Part shown: positions 33,618-41,773 of the stretch, piece after piece
How positions within the stretch are numbered: the first letter of the stretch is position 1
Layout of the letters: each line of letters begins with the position of its first letter
Assembly (NCBI RefSeq): GCF_003425685.1
Contig: NZ_QJKM01000014.1
Location: 62,001 to 126,000 of the forward strand
Length of the DNA: 64,000 nucleotides
Direction: 5' to 3'
DNA from: Rhizobium terrae
GTDB taxonomy: Bacteria; Pseudomonadota; Alphaproteobacteria; Rhizobiales; Rhizobiaceae
Translations under genes and position numbers: made by a program
Notes under the pieces: model-generated
The model's input: the letters and a program-made list of their open reading frames with translations, nothing else
Database searches by the model: none
What the model was told of the DNA's origin: nothing

Positions 33618-34708
33618 TCGACACGCAACCCCGCTTTTTTCAGAAGCGGCAGCACCCGGTCGCAGAAGAAGGGCAGTTCGTAGGTGTAATTGACGAAAGA
33701 CATTGCGATACCGGAATATCCCTGGTTGGAAATTGCTATCATATCCTCGACGATCTTTTCCGGCGTGCCGATCAGCGGATACCCGCCCGCGCCGCCGGCG
33801 AACCGCTTGCGATAACGATCATAGCTTTCCTTGTCATGCGATTGGGAAAACTCCTTCTTGCCGGCCATGTGGGCGTCGACCGCCTCATGGTCGGCCATGG
33901 TCACGGCATAACGTTCGTAATAATCCTCGGCCTCCTTCTGGCTTTCGCGGCAGACGACGTGGCAGACTGTATAGGCGCCCACATCCCGATCAAGCTTTTC
34001 CGCTCGGGCCTTGATATCTGCCACATGCTTGCCGGCCTCGGAAATCTCCGTGAAGGTTGTAAAGAGATATTCGCAGTTCCTGGCGGCAAAGTCCCGGCCG
34101 GGTCCGCCGAAGGCAGCGTTCATGGTGACCGGCCGCGGCGATTGCAGGCTTGCCGGGCGGCTTACCACGTCCTTCAGCTTATAGTAGGAGCCGTCGAAGT
34201 CGAACGGAGCGTCCGAAGCGTAGGCCCGTTCCATGATCTCAAGCCACTCCGCCGCCTGATCATACCCCTTCTCCACCAACGGCACGCCGAACATGCCGAA
34301 TTCCTTGGGATTCCAGCCGCAAACGATGTTGAGGCCTGCCCGACCTCCGCTGATATGATCGACCGTCGCGAGCGCCTTGGCGGCGTAGAGTGGATGCACG
34401 AGCGGCACGTGCACGGTCATGAAAAGGCCGATCCGCTCGGTCACCGAGGCAAGCCCGGCGGCCCAGGTGAAGGTCTCGAACGACCACTCCCGGACCCGGT
34501 TCCTACCTCCAAATCCCTTCCAGCGGGCGATCGGCAGGAAGAAGTCGAGCCCGCCGCGATCGGCGATCTGCACGGCATTGAGATTGTCCGCCCAGCGCGC
34601 CTGCCAGCGTTCCGGCACATCGGTGATGGCGAGCCCTCCGTCGGCATTGGCGGAGAAGACACCGAGCTTCAATCTGCTCGAGCCTTTCAGCGGATGTTGC
34701 TTGATCAT
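33614..34708 (-). CDS. Luciferase-like FMN-dependent monooxygenase
   Basis: 364 residues, LLM class, of RutA/alkanesulfonate-monooxygenase type. Landmarks are RWKGFGG, ATVDHISGGRAGLNIVCGW and YPLIGTPEKIVEDM. It uses FMNH2 and O2 to oxidise a substrate, often cleaving an amide, C-S or C-N bond. Partner reductase overlaps downstream, and its ATG overlaps the GntR stop upstream (ATGA), so the three form a tight operon. It lacks the other rut genes, so uracil is not indicated; a nitrogenous or sulfonated compound is possible. Confidence 0.88.
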   Translation of the reverse strand: MIKQHPLKGSSRLKLGVFSANADGGLAITDVPERWQARWADNLNAVQIADRGGLDFFLPIARWKGFGGRNRVREWSFETFTWAAGLASVTERIGLFMTVHVPLVHPLYAAKALATVDHISGGRAGLNIVCGWNPKEFGMFGVPLVEKGYDQAAEWLEIMERAYASDAPFDFDGSYYKLKDVVSRPASLQSPRPVTMNAAFGGPGRDFAARNCEYLFTTFTEISEAGKHVADIKARAEKLDRDVGAYTVCHVVCRESQKEAEDYYERYAVTMADHEAVDAHMAGKKEFSQSHDKESYDRYRKRFAGGAGGYPLIGTPEKIVEDMIAISNQGYSGIAMSFVNYTYELPFFCDRVLPLLKKAGLRVE

Positions 34709-35412
34709 GCTGTTCCTCTCTTGGTGTATCTTCTACGGGCCGTGCGCGACATCTCTGCTTCCCGCAACTGGCGCTGGCGAACGTCGAGATAGGCCTCTTC
34801 CGCCGCGAACATGAAAAGTGTCATCCGGTCCTGCACCATCAACGGGTCATGCGCGAGAAAAGCCCTGTGGATGCGCGACAGTCCGTCGATATACCGCTCG
34901 GCCGTAGCGCCGTCGGCGAATGTGCCGAGCCGCACCGACTGGAAATAATCCATGAACCGGGAAATGGTCGCCGCCATATGCGGATTGCGGACCGCCTTCA
35001 GCCAGGCGTTGCGGAAATCCACGTTTGCCGCCAGCAGCGCCGGGATGTCGTTTTCACCAAGCGCCTGTTCGACCCGGTCCATGGCCGCGGCCAGTTCCGC
35101 TTCCACGGCCGGCGTCATGTCCCGCGCCGCGCTCGCCGCCGCCCGGGGTTCCAGCTGCCGGCGCACTTCGAACAGACCCGAAATATCCTCGAGCGACAAT
35201 TCCCGGATCGCAAATCCCCTCGTCGTGCCGACAAGATAGCCTTCCGACACCAGCCTGAGCAGGGCCTCGCGGGCGGGCATGCGGGAACTGCCGTTTGCCG
35301 CGGCGATATCCGTGTCCACCAATCGGTCGGATGGAGTGATCATGCTCCGCTGCAGCTTCAGCCGCAGATCGGAATAGATCGCATCCACCAGATTGTCGCT
35401 CGGCTTTGCCAT
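34705..35412 (-). CDS. GntR family (FCD) transcriptional regulator
   Basis: 235 residues from the ATG at 35412 (AGGAG six bases upstream; a longer frame from 35457 is not needed). The HTH (about 8-75: LVDAIYSDLRLKLQ, GSSRMPAREALLRL) precedes an FCD domain (85-220). It is the first gene of the monooxygenase operon and divergent from the HpaI-aldolase operon. GTATAC (35433-35438) lies 21 bases before its start and CCGTATACGG (35505-35514) further up, so autoregulation is likely. Confidence 0.87.
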   Translation of the reverse strand: MAKPSDNLVDAIYSDLRLKLQRSMITPSDRLVDTDIAAANGSSRMPAREALLRLVSEGYLVGTTRGFAIRELSLEDISGLFEVRRQLEPRAAASAARDMTPAVEAELAAAMDRVEQALGENDIPALLAANVDFRNAWLKAVRNPHMAATISRFMDYFQSVRLGTFADGATAERYIDGLSRIHRAFLAHDPLMVQDRMTLFMFAAEEAYLDVRQRQLREAEMSRTARRRYTKRGTA

Positions 35413-35432
35413 CGTGCTCTCCTGGTTAATCG

Positions 35433-35438
35433 GTATAC
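35433..35438. promoter_or_regulatory. GTATAC site near gntR start
   Basis: GTATAC core 21 bases before the GntR ATG; shares its core with CCGTATACGG 72 bases away. Probable GntR operator. Confidence 0.4.
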
Positions 35439-35504
35439 TGTTTATTCGAAGTTTCAAGCGATTTTTGTGTGATCCTTCGCTATTAGCGCAAAGTTCGGCA
35501 GTTT

Positions 35505-35514
35505 CCGTATACGG
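35505..35514. promoter_or_regulatory. CCGTATACGG palindrome
   Basis: Perfect 10-base palindrome in the divergent region between the GntR operon and the aldolase operon. It has the same GTATAC core as the sites by the ligM GntR gene. Confidence 0.45.
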
Positions 35515-35558
35515 ATGCGCATGAAATGACGGCCAATGATTGTATGGATGCCGCTTTT

Positions 35559-35593
35559 ATTCGGCTTGAAGCATCAGGAATTTTAGGCTTAAA
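35559..35593. promoter_or_regulatory. Two GGCTT elements before the aldolase operon
   Basis: TTTAGGCTTAAA (35582-35593) is a near-palindrome; an upstream partial copy TATTCGGCTTGAAG (35559-35572) has its GGCTT 23 bases earlier. The same element occurs before other units in 39-52 kb, including the MarR gene at 39226. Confidence 0.45.
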
Positions 35594-35661
35594 CTTTATT
35601 TGACCGCGAGGTGCGTATCATCTCGCCAACCCGCCAAGGGACCAATTTCCAGAGGATCGTC

Positions 35662-36417
35662 ATGAGTGATTTCCGCAAGAAATGCATCAGTTGCGAACGG
35701 GTGATCGGCACATTCGCGGCCATTCCGAATCCGGTGGCAATCGAGGTTGCCGCCGCCGCCGGCCTCGATTTCCTTTGCATAGACGCGGAACATTCGCAGA
35801 TCGACCGCGAACTCGTCGAAAACCTGGTTCGCGCCGCCGATGTCCATCGCGTGCCGGCCATGGTCCGCGTACCCGGCCATGCGCCCGAATGGATCCAGAC
35901 GGTACTCGATGCGGGTGCCGCCGGCGTTCTGGTGCCGCGCGTCTCCACCGCAGCCCAGGCCAGGGCGGCCGTCGCGGCGACCCGTTATCCGCCCATCGGC
36001 GAACGCGGCGTCGGCCCGGGCCGTGCTTCGGGCTACGGTTACCGCATTCCGGACTACCTGGCATCCGCGAACGAAAGCCTCGTCCTGTCGATCCAGATCG
36101 AGACGGCGGAAGGACTCGCCAATGTCGATGAGATCGTCGCCGTCGAGGGCGTCGACGTCATCTTCATCGGTCCCGGCGACCTTTCTGTCTCGATCAACGC
36201 CATGGGGCCTCCCGGCGCAGAAAAGCTGAACGCGGCGATCATCACGATCGCGGACGCTGCCCGCAAAGCCGGCAAGGCGGTCGGCATCTTCCGGCCGTCC
36301 GCCGACGACGTCGGCAGGTGGGCCGGTGTCGGCATCACCTTCTTCATGCTGGCGAGCGACACGATGTTTCTCGGCGCAAGCCTTGCAGCCGGCGTCGCCG
36401 CCGCCCACAACGCATGA
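35662..36417 (+). CDS. HpcH/HpaI family aldolase
   Basis: 251 residues from the ATG at 35662 (GAGGATCGTC before it; the longer frame from 35611 lacks support). Class II pyruvate-aldolase features are FLCIDAEHSQID, PAMVRVPG, GAAGVLVPRV, QIETAEGLANVDEI (metal Glu) and VIFIGPGDLSVS (metal Asp). The enzyme cleaves or forms a 2-keto-4-hydroxy acid with pyruvate. First gene of an operon with a 2-hydroxyacid dehydrogenase and a quinone oxidoreductase. Substrate unknown. Confidence 0.88.
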   Translation: MSDFRKKCISCERVIGTFAAIPNPVAIEVAAAAGLDFLCIDAEHSQIDRELVENLVRAADVHRVPAMVRVPGHAPEWIQTVLDAGAAGVLVPRVSTAAQARAAVAATRYPPIGERGVGPGRASGYGYRIPDYLASANESLVLSIQIETAEGLANVDEIVAVEGVDVIFIGPGDLSVSINAMGPPGAEKLNAAIITIADAARKAGKAVGIFRPSADDVGRWAGVGITFFMLASDTMFLGASLAAGVAAAHNA

Positions 36418-36426
36418 GGTGAACCG

Positions 36427-37386
36427 ATGAAGATCATCAAGACCGACGGCATGCTCACCGTCGAACCGGAGCAACTGGCCTATCTCGAAGGTCTCGGCGC
36501 CGAATTCGTCGAAAAGACGCTTCTCACCGAGGACGCCCTAATCGCAGAGGCAGCCGATGCCGACGCGCTGATGGTGCTGCGCGAACCGATCACCACCCGG
36601 GTTCTTGCCGAACTGAAGAACCTCAAGGTCATCGGCCGCTTCGGCGTCGGCCTCGATTCCATCGATGTCGAGGCCTGCACCAGGGCCGGCGTACAGGTGA
36701 CCTACGTGCCGGATTCCAACATCGACGAAGTCAGCACGCATGCGCTGGCGCTGATCCTGTCGCTTGCCCGCAAGCTGAAGACCTTCGACAGCGCGGTGCG
36801 CAAGGGCCGCTGGCGGGCGATGGAGGATGGTGCCGGCATCACCCGGCCGAGCGGTCAGGTTCTCGGCTTGATCGGCTTCGGCCAGATCGGTCGCCTGACG
36901 GCTGGCAAGGCCAAGGCCTTCGGATATGAGATCATCGCCTACGATCCTCACATGCCCGCGGAGAGGATTTCGGCTGCAGGCGCCCGCCCCGTTTCGCTGG
37001 ACGAGCTCTTTGGCGCAGCGGACTTCGTCTCCCTGCACGTCCCCGCAACGCCGGAGACCCGCAATATCATCTCGGCTGAAGCACTGAGGAAGATGAAGAA
37101 GGGCGCCTTCGTCATCAACGTCTCCCGCGGCGGCCTGGTTGACGAGACCGCGTTGGCGGAAGCGATCACCAGCGGCCGTATCGCCGGGGCGGGGATCGAC
37201 ACGTTCGAAAAGGAGCCGCCGTCGCCGGACAATCCGCTGCTCGCGCTCGACCAGGTGATCGTTTCGCCACATGCGGCACATTATTCGACGCAGAGCTATG
37301 CGGAAGTCCGCAGCAAGGTATTTGCCGACGTGGCTGCGGTGCTCAAAGGCGGGAAACCGAAATATCCCGTAAACCTCAAAGGGTGA
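36427..37386 (+). CDS. D-isomer-specific 2-hydroxyacid dehydrogenase
   Basis: 319 residues. The NAD-binding motif is GLIGFGQIGR (about 140-149). Catalytic Arg is in NVSRGGLVDE, Glu in DTFEKEPP and His in VSPHAAHYS. It interconverts a 2-keto acid and a D-2-hydroxyacid, or acts on phosphoglycerate-like substrates. It follows the aldolase by nine bases and could handle its keto-acid product. Confidence 0.9.
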   Translation: MKIIKTDGMLTVEPEQLAYLEGLGAEFVEKTLLTEDALIAEAADADALMVLREPITTRVLAELKNLKVIGRFGVGLDSIDVEACTRAGVQVTYVPDSNIDEVSTHALALILSLARKLKTFDSAVRKGRWRAMEDGAGITRPSGQVLGLIGFGQIGRLTAGKAKAFGYEIIAYDPHMPAERISAAGARPVSLDELFGAADFVSLHVPATPETRNIISAEALRKMKKGAFVINVSRGGLVDETALAEAITSGRIAGAGIDTFEKEPPSPDNPLLALDQVIVSPHAAHYSTQSYAEVRSKVFADVAAVLKGGKPKYPVNLKG

Positions 37387-37390
37387 GACC

Positions 37391-38317
37391 GTGAAGGCCA
37401 TTCAGTACAGCGAGCACGGCCCAGCCGAAACGATGCGTTACGTCGATCTGCCCGACCCGGTCGCGGAAGCCGGCCAGATCCTCGTCAAGCTGCAAGCCGC
37501 AAGTGTCACGCCCTTCGACTGGAAGCTCCGAGCCGGCTATCTGAAAAGCCATTTCACCCTGCCCATGCCGAGCGTGCCCGGCCGCGACGGCGGCGGCACG
37601 GTGATCGCTGTCGGCGAAGGCGCAAGTCAATTCAAGGTCGGGGACCGGGTGGTCGTCATGGCCGGCGTCTTCGCCCAGGGCGGTTATGCGGAAATGATCG
37701 CCGTCGATGAAAAGCAGGCTGTAAGGATTCCGGACAGGTTATCGACGATCGAAGCCGTGGCGCTCACCAATGCCGGCCTGAGCGCCTGGATCGCCCTGCA
37801 GACCGCTGAAGTCAAATCGGGTGACAAGGTGCTTGTGCATTCCGGCGCCGGCGCGGTCGGCGGTCTGCTCATACAACTTTGCCATCATCTCGGTGCGAAC
37901 GTAAGCACGACCTGCCGCTCCAGCAACCGGGACTATGTTCTCGGCCTGGGTGCGGATAGTGCTGTCGCCTACGATCAGCAGGACTTCTCCGAAGTTTTGG
38001 ATGATCAGGACATCGTTTTCGATCTGATGGGTGGCGATGTCCACGACAAATCCTACAAGGTCCTGAAGAGGGGAGGCCGCCTGGTGTGGCTGGTTGCCGA
38101 TCCGATCAAGGATCGCGGCGCTGATTTCGGCGTGACGGTTACCCGCATCATGGTGACCGACGACAAATCCGCGCTTCAGGCGATAATGGATTTGGCCGGT
38201 GCCGGCGTACTGCAACCACAGGTCGCTCGCACCATGCCCCTTTCCGAGGCGGCGGAAGCCCATCGCCAGATGGAAAAAAGCGCAATTTCCCGCGGGCGCC
38301 TGATACTCACCATGTGA
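37391..38317 (+). CDS. NADPH:quinone oxidoreductase-like MDR protein
   Basis: 308 residues starting at GTG 37391, four bases after the preceding stop. Medium-chain dehydrogenase fold of the zinc-free quinone reductase class: GRDGGGTVIAVGEG, ALTNAGLSAWIALQ, the nucleotide motif HSGAGAVGGLL. It would reduce a quinone or an alpha,beta-unsaturated carbonyl with NADPH. Third gene of the aldolase operon. Confidence 0.87.
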   Translation: MKAIQYSEHGPAETMRYVDLPDPVAEAGQILVKLQAASVTPFDWKLRAGYLKSHFTLPMPSVPGRDGGGTVIAVGEGASQFKVGDRVVVMAGVFAQGGYAEMIAVDEKQAVRIPDRLSTIEAVALTNAGLSAWIALQTAEVKSGDKVLVHSGAGAVGGLLIQLCHHLGANVSTTCRSSNRDYVLGLGADSAVAYDQQDFSEVLDDQDIVFDLMGGDVHDKSYKVLKRGGRLVWLVADPIKDRGADFGVTVTRIMVTDDKSALQAIMDLAGAGVLQPQVARTMPLSEAAEAHRQMEKSAISRGRLILTM

Positions 38318-38321
38318 TCTC

Positions 38322-39128
38322 TCAGGTGCCGCCGGGAAACAGCGGCGCCCCACGGCCTTTGGCAACGAAGGTCCGGAAATCCTCGACCGCATGCTCGTTG
38401 GCGAGCGCGCAGAATGGTCCGCGGCTGACCTCGATGCCGTTGATCCTCTTGAGCCGCACATCCATTTCGGCGCTCTTCAGCGCTACCGCTGCAGTATTGA
38501 CCACCGGCGCATGCAATACCCTAAAGCCGTACTCGCCACCGACGAGCAGGCCCGGCAGCACGCCTGCCGGCACGACGACATCCGCACCGTCGCGCACAAG
38601 GGGTTCCGCACAGGCAGAGAAATTCGCAAGCATTCGCGTGCGGGCCTCGCCGTCGCCGGCAAAGGCGGCACTGAAATCGGAAGGCTCGCAATTCATGCCG
38701 ACCACGTGCCGGACCCGGCTGCCGAGACCGTAGAGATCGGCCTGTTCATAATGCCAGACCTGGAAGACGTCATCGAGCGTGACGAGCGCCAGCCGCCGGC
38801 CGAGGCGAGCCGCATAATGCATGCAGACCTCGCCCGTGCCGATCACCGGGATCGTCAGCGCCGACTTGAGTTCGTAGAGACCGGGATCCTGGAAATGGCC
38901 GAGGACGACGGCGTCGTAACCGCGGCTCGCCGCCTCCAGTCCGTTATCGATGGCAATCGCCGCGCAGCGGAATTCCGCCAATCGCCCGAAGTGACGGTCA
39001 GGCGGGCTGATGCCGAAGACATCCACGGTCGTGCCCGGTTCGGCAATGCCGTTCAGGTAGTCCGAAAGCCGCTTCATATAGGCGGCACTCGCGGTGGCAT
39101 CGATGAAGCTCTGCCAGAAAATGCGCAT
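38322..39128 (-). CDS. Aspartate/glutamate racemase family protein
   Basis: 268 residues. The family's two-Cys layout seems present (GTGEVCMHYA about 97-106, and a later region around GADVVVPAGV where the usual Cys is Pro/Ala), so a full two-base racemase is not certain. Hydantoin racemase and maleate isomerase are related members. GAGGGGACA precedes the ATG. It is divergent from the MarR gene over 97 bases containing a GGCTT element, and its end meets the convergent quinone oxidoreductase gene. Confidence 0.75.
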   Translation of the reverse strand: MRIFWQSFIDATASAAYMKRLSDYLNGIAEPGTTVDVFGISPPDRHFGRLAEFRCAAIAIDNGLEAASRGYDAVVLGHFQDPGLYELKSALTIPVIGTGEVCMHYAARLGRRLALVTLDDVFQVWHYEQADLYGLGSRVRHVVGMNCEPSDFSAAFAGDGEARTRMLANFSACAEPLVRDGADVVVPAGVLPGLLVGGEYGFRVLHAPVVNTAAVALKSAEMDVRLKRINGIEVSRGPFCALANEHAVEDFRTFVAKGRGAPLFPGGT

Positions 39129-39183
39129 TGTCCCCTCGTTTCGCTCTTTTTCCTGCGAGAATTCGCTCTCGTCAAAATATGAA

Positions 39184-39195
39184 TTTAAGGCTTTA
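39184..39195. promoter_or_regulatory. GGCTT element between racemase and marR genes
   Basis: TTTAAGGCTTTA in the 97-base divergent region, 30 bases before the MarR ATG. Shares TTnA-GGCTT with sites at 35582 and 45720. Placement suggests autoregulation by the MarR protein. Confidence 0.45.
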
Positions 39196-39225
39196 CTCTT
39201 GCTTCAAAACAGCCTGGAGAATCGC

Positions 39226-39759
39226 ATGACCACGCCCGAAAACCCGCTGAGCGACCCGACCGTGGAGATGTCGGAGGCGGCGCTGACGGAATTCGAATGG
39301 TCGCTGTGGCGCATCTCCGCAGCGTTTCTGCGCTGGCAGTCGGAATGTTCGAGCGAGCTTGCCGGCGCGGGCCTGAGCGGTCTCGACACCGCCATCCTGC
39401 ACACGATCCGCTATCGCAACAAGCCGAAAGGACTGGGCGAGATCTCTCGCCTGCTCGGCCGCGACGACACCGCCAACATCCAGTATGCCATCAAGAAGCT
39501 GCAGACCCTGCAGCTTATCGAGCGCGTCAAGGGCCGCTCGCGGAAGGACACGCTCTACACGCCGACCCGCAAGGGCACAAAACTCACCCAGGACTATCGG
39601 GCGCTGCGCCGTCACCTGCTGATCTCGCTGATCCAGAAGATGGATCATGCGGAAAAGGGGCTTGGCGGGGCGACGGAAATGCTCGAACTGCTGACGAGTT
39701 TCTACGACACGGCCGCCCGGCGCGTGGCGAGCGGTTCTCATCCCATCGAGCGCTCCTGA
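39226..39759 (+). CDS. MarR-type winged-helix regulator
   Basis: 177 residues from the ATG at 39226 (GGAGA upstream; a longer frame from 39094 overlaps the divergent racemase and is rejected). The HTH core is GLGEISRLLGRDDTANIQYAIKKL with a wing VKGRSRKDTLYTPTRKG (motifs shown only in part: LGEISRLLGRDD). Its 3' end overlaps the convergent cyclase gene by 22 bases. A GGCTT element in its promoter recurs before neighbouring catabolic units, so it is the best candidate for their common regulator. Confidence 0.85.
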   Translation: MTTPENPLSDPTVEMSEAALTEFEWSLWRISAAFLRWQSECSSELAGAGLSGLDTAILHTIRYRNKPKGLGEISRLLGRDDTANIQYAIKKLQTLQLIERVKGRSRKDTLYTPTRKGTKLTQDYRALRRHLLISLIQKMDHAEKGLGGATEMLELLTSFYDTAARRVASGSHPIERS

Positions 39760-40529
39760 ACGAGTGCGAGGACGCGGAGAGGACTGCCCGAGCCGTTCTG
39801 GATCTTCAGTGGCGCCGTGACGATCAGCGTGCCGGTCGGCGGAAGCCGGTCGAGATTGGCCAGGCACTGCAGGCCGTATCGTCCCGCCCCATGCAGATAA
39901 TGATGCGCGGGATAGGGTGGCGAGAAATGCCCAGCCTGCCCGGCATCCGTGCCGATCGTCTCCGTGCCGAAACCGATGATGCCCCGCTCCTCGACGAGAA
40001 ACCGCATCACCTCTGCGTCCGGCCCGGGCGTATGCGCGCCATCCGCCAGCAGGTTGGCGTAAGCGGCGCCCGATTTCTTCGACCAGTCGGTGCGCAGCAG
40101 AACCCAGCTTCGCACGGGAATGCGGCCGTGCCTGTCTTCCCAGGCGGCCACATCAGCGACGGTGAACAGGAAATCCGCATCCTTCGCCGACTGTTCGGAA
40201 CAGTCAATCAAGCAGGCCGGAGCGATCATGTCGGCGGGCGGCATCGTATCGACGGAATTGAGCGGCAGGTCGCGGCCCGTATACCAGTGGATCGGGGCGT
40301 CGAAATGCGTGCCGGTATGTTCGCCGAAGGAAAGGTTGTTCCAATACCAAGCCGGCCCGCCGGCATCGTATTGGGAAATCCGCTCCATGCGGAACGGCGC
40401 CGACTGGCCGAGTTCCGGCGGCATGACGATGACGGGGAAATCCGGCGTAAGCGTTTGGGTGAGGTCTACGATCCTGACCTGGCCACCGGCGAGCGCCGCC
40501 GCAAGGGCTCCGAGAATATCGTAGCTCAT
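39738..40529 (-). CDS. Cyclase family hydrolase (kynurenine formamidase-like)
   Basis: 263 residues. The metal motif HTGTHFDAPIHW (HxGTHxDxP) is intact, followed by WVLLRTDW and GFGTETIGTDAG. Members are metal-dependent amidases or lactonases such as kynurenine formamidase and isatin hydrolase. It is paralogous to the gene at 56409 along its whole length. Its ATG overlaps the OB-SDR fusion stop (ATGA), so it is the last gene of the CoA-ligase operon, and its tail overlaps the convergent marR by 22 bases. Confidence 0.88.
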   Translation of the reverse strand: MSYDILGALAAALAGGQVRIVDLTQTLTPDFPVIVMPPELGQSAPFRMERISQYDAGGPAWYWNNLSFGEHTGTHFDAPIHWYTGRDLPLNSVDTMPPADMIAPACLIDCSEQSAKDADFLFTVADVAAWEDRHGRIPVRSWVLLRTDWSKKSGAAYANLLADGAHTPGPDAEVMRFLVEERGIIGFGTETIGTDAGQAGHFSPPYPAHHYLHGAGRYGLQCLANLDRLPPTGTLIVTAPLKIQNGSGSPLRVLALVQERSMG

Positions 40530-41773
40530 TGGCCCGCCTCCCGCTCTACCGCCTTAGGATTGTCGAACAGCCGCGCCGCGATATCCTTGGCGACGTCACC
40601 GACATAGATATCTTCCAGTCCGCGCCTCAGCCCGTCGACGATGGCGTCCGCGAGGGTCTTCGGTACCACCTTGGGCGGCGGCACGGTCTGGAACCATTCG
40701 GTATCGAGCGGGCCGGCAAAGGCATTGACCACCCGGATCCCGCCCTGGCGAAGTTCGCCGCGCAGCCATTGCGACAGCGACAGGCAGGCCGCTTGCACCG
40801 CCGAATGAACGCCGAACTGCGGCACGCTGCTGAGACCGTGGATGGACAGGACGTTGACCCAGGCGACGGCGCCCGTCGCGCCATCCGCTCCGCGTGAGCG
40901 CATCACCGGACCGAAAGCCTGTGCCAGCCGCATCAGGCCCATGACGGTGTGATCCATCGCCTCGCGCGCCGAATTTGCCGCGCCCGCATCGAAAAGATGC
41001 GCCGGGCGTACATGGTCCGCTGTGTTGATCAGGATCTCGACCTTGGCACCGAGATCCATCGCCAGTTCCTGGACCGAACGCTCGCTGGTGAGGTCCAGAT
41101 CGACGAGTTCCACGCCTTCGACGGCCTCCAGCGCCGCCTGTTCGCTGAAAGGTTTCCAGCGATCGGCTATTCCGACGAAAATCCTGGCCGCCCCTGCTTT
41201 CTTTAAGGCCAATGCCAGTGCCACCGCGACCGGACTGCGGCCGTCCGATATCAGCACGCGCCGGTGCTTGGGATCGGCGGTCAGTTCCCGCCACTGGGGG
41301 TCGTCTTCCATATTCGGCGTCTCCGAAATCGGGTGAGCGAAAAATACCGCCTGCCCGGCACGATCCAGCTGAAGCGTAAGCGTGAGCGGGCTACCTGGTC
41401 CGCCGCAATCGCCATGCAGATGCACGACCGCGCTCGGCCCGCAATCGAGCTTCACCAAGCCTGTCCGCCAAGGCATGTGCTCGCGGTAATAAGGGTCGCT
41501 CGTCACCTCGATCCGGGTTTCCGAAATAAGGGTGCCGCCGGTTGGCGCATCCTGGAACCGCAGGTCGGGCGACAGGCAGTTCGGGCAGGCTTCCCGGACG
41601 GGGTAAGCATATTTTCCGCATTCGCCGCAGCACTGCAGCATGAACCGGCCGACCGAGGCGGCAAGCGTCAGACCATGCGCCTTGCGGCTGCGGGCCGAGG
41701 GCGGCAGCAGCGGCTGTGTCGTGCGGGCGAGCGGGTTCTTGTGTTTCGGTCTGGCAAGCGCCTCGGTCATCAC
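40526..41773 (-). CDS. Zinc-ribbon/OB-fold (DUF35-like) domain fused to a degenerate SDR
   Basis: 415 residues (GTG 41773, or ATG one codon later). Residues 45-150 form a DUF35-like module with a zinc ribbon C49-x2-C52-x10-C63-x2-C66 and an OB fold. Residues 170-410 are a short-chain dehydrogenase fold, but the glycine motif is weak (ISDGRSPVA), NNAG reads NTAD, and the catalytic Tyr and Lys align with H323 and Q327. DUF35 proteins partner with thiolases or thiolase-like aldolases; the gene directly upstream is one. A structural or acyl-CoA-handling role is more likely than redox catalysis. Confidence 0.82.
   Translation of the reverse strand: MMTEALARPKHKNPLARTTQPLLPPSARSRKAHGLTLAASVGRFMLQCCGECGKYAYPVREACPNCLSPDLRFQDAPTGGTLISETRIEVTSDPYYREHMPWRTGLVKLDCGPSAVVHLHGDCGGPGSPLTLTLQLDRAGQAVFFAHPISETPNMEDDPQWRELTADPKHRRVLISDGRSPVAVALALALKKAGAARIFVGIADRWKPFSEQAALEAVEGVELVDLDLTSERSVQELAMDLGAKVEILINTADHVRPAHLFDAGAANSAREAMDHTVMGLMRLAQAFGPVMRSRGADGATGAVAWVNVLSIHGLSSVPQFGVHSAVQAACLSLSQWLRGELRQGGIRVVNAFAGPLDTEWFQTVPPPKVVPKTLADAIVDGLRRGLEDIYVGDVAKDIAARLFDNPKAVEREAGQ

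Noticed and set aside
33614..34708. RutA (uracil catabolism) assignment
   Set aside because: The other rut genes are absent and the operon has its own GntR, so only the general LLM class is claimed.
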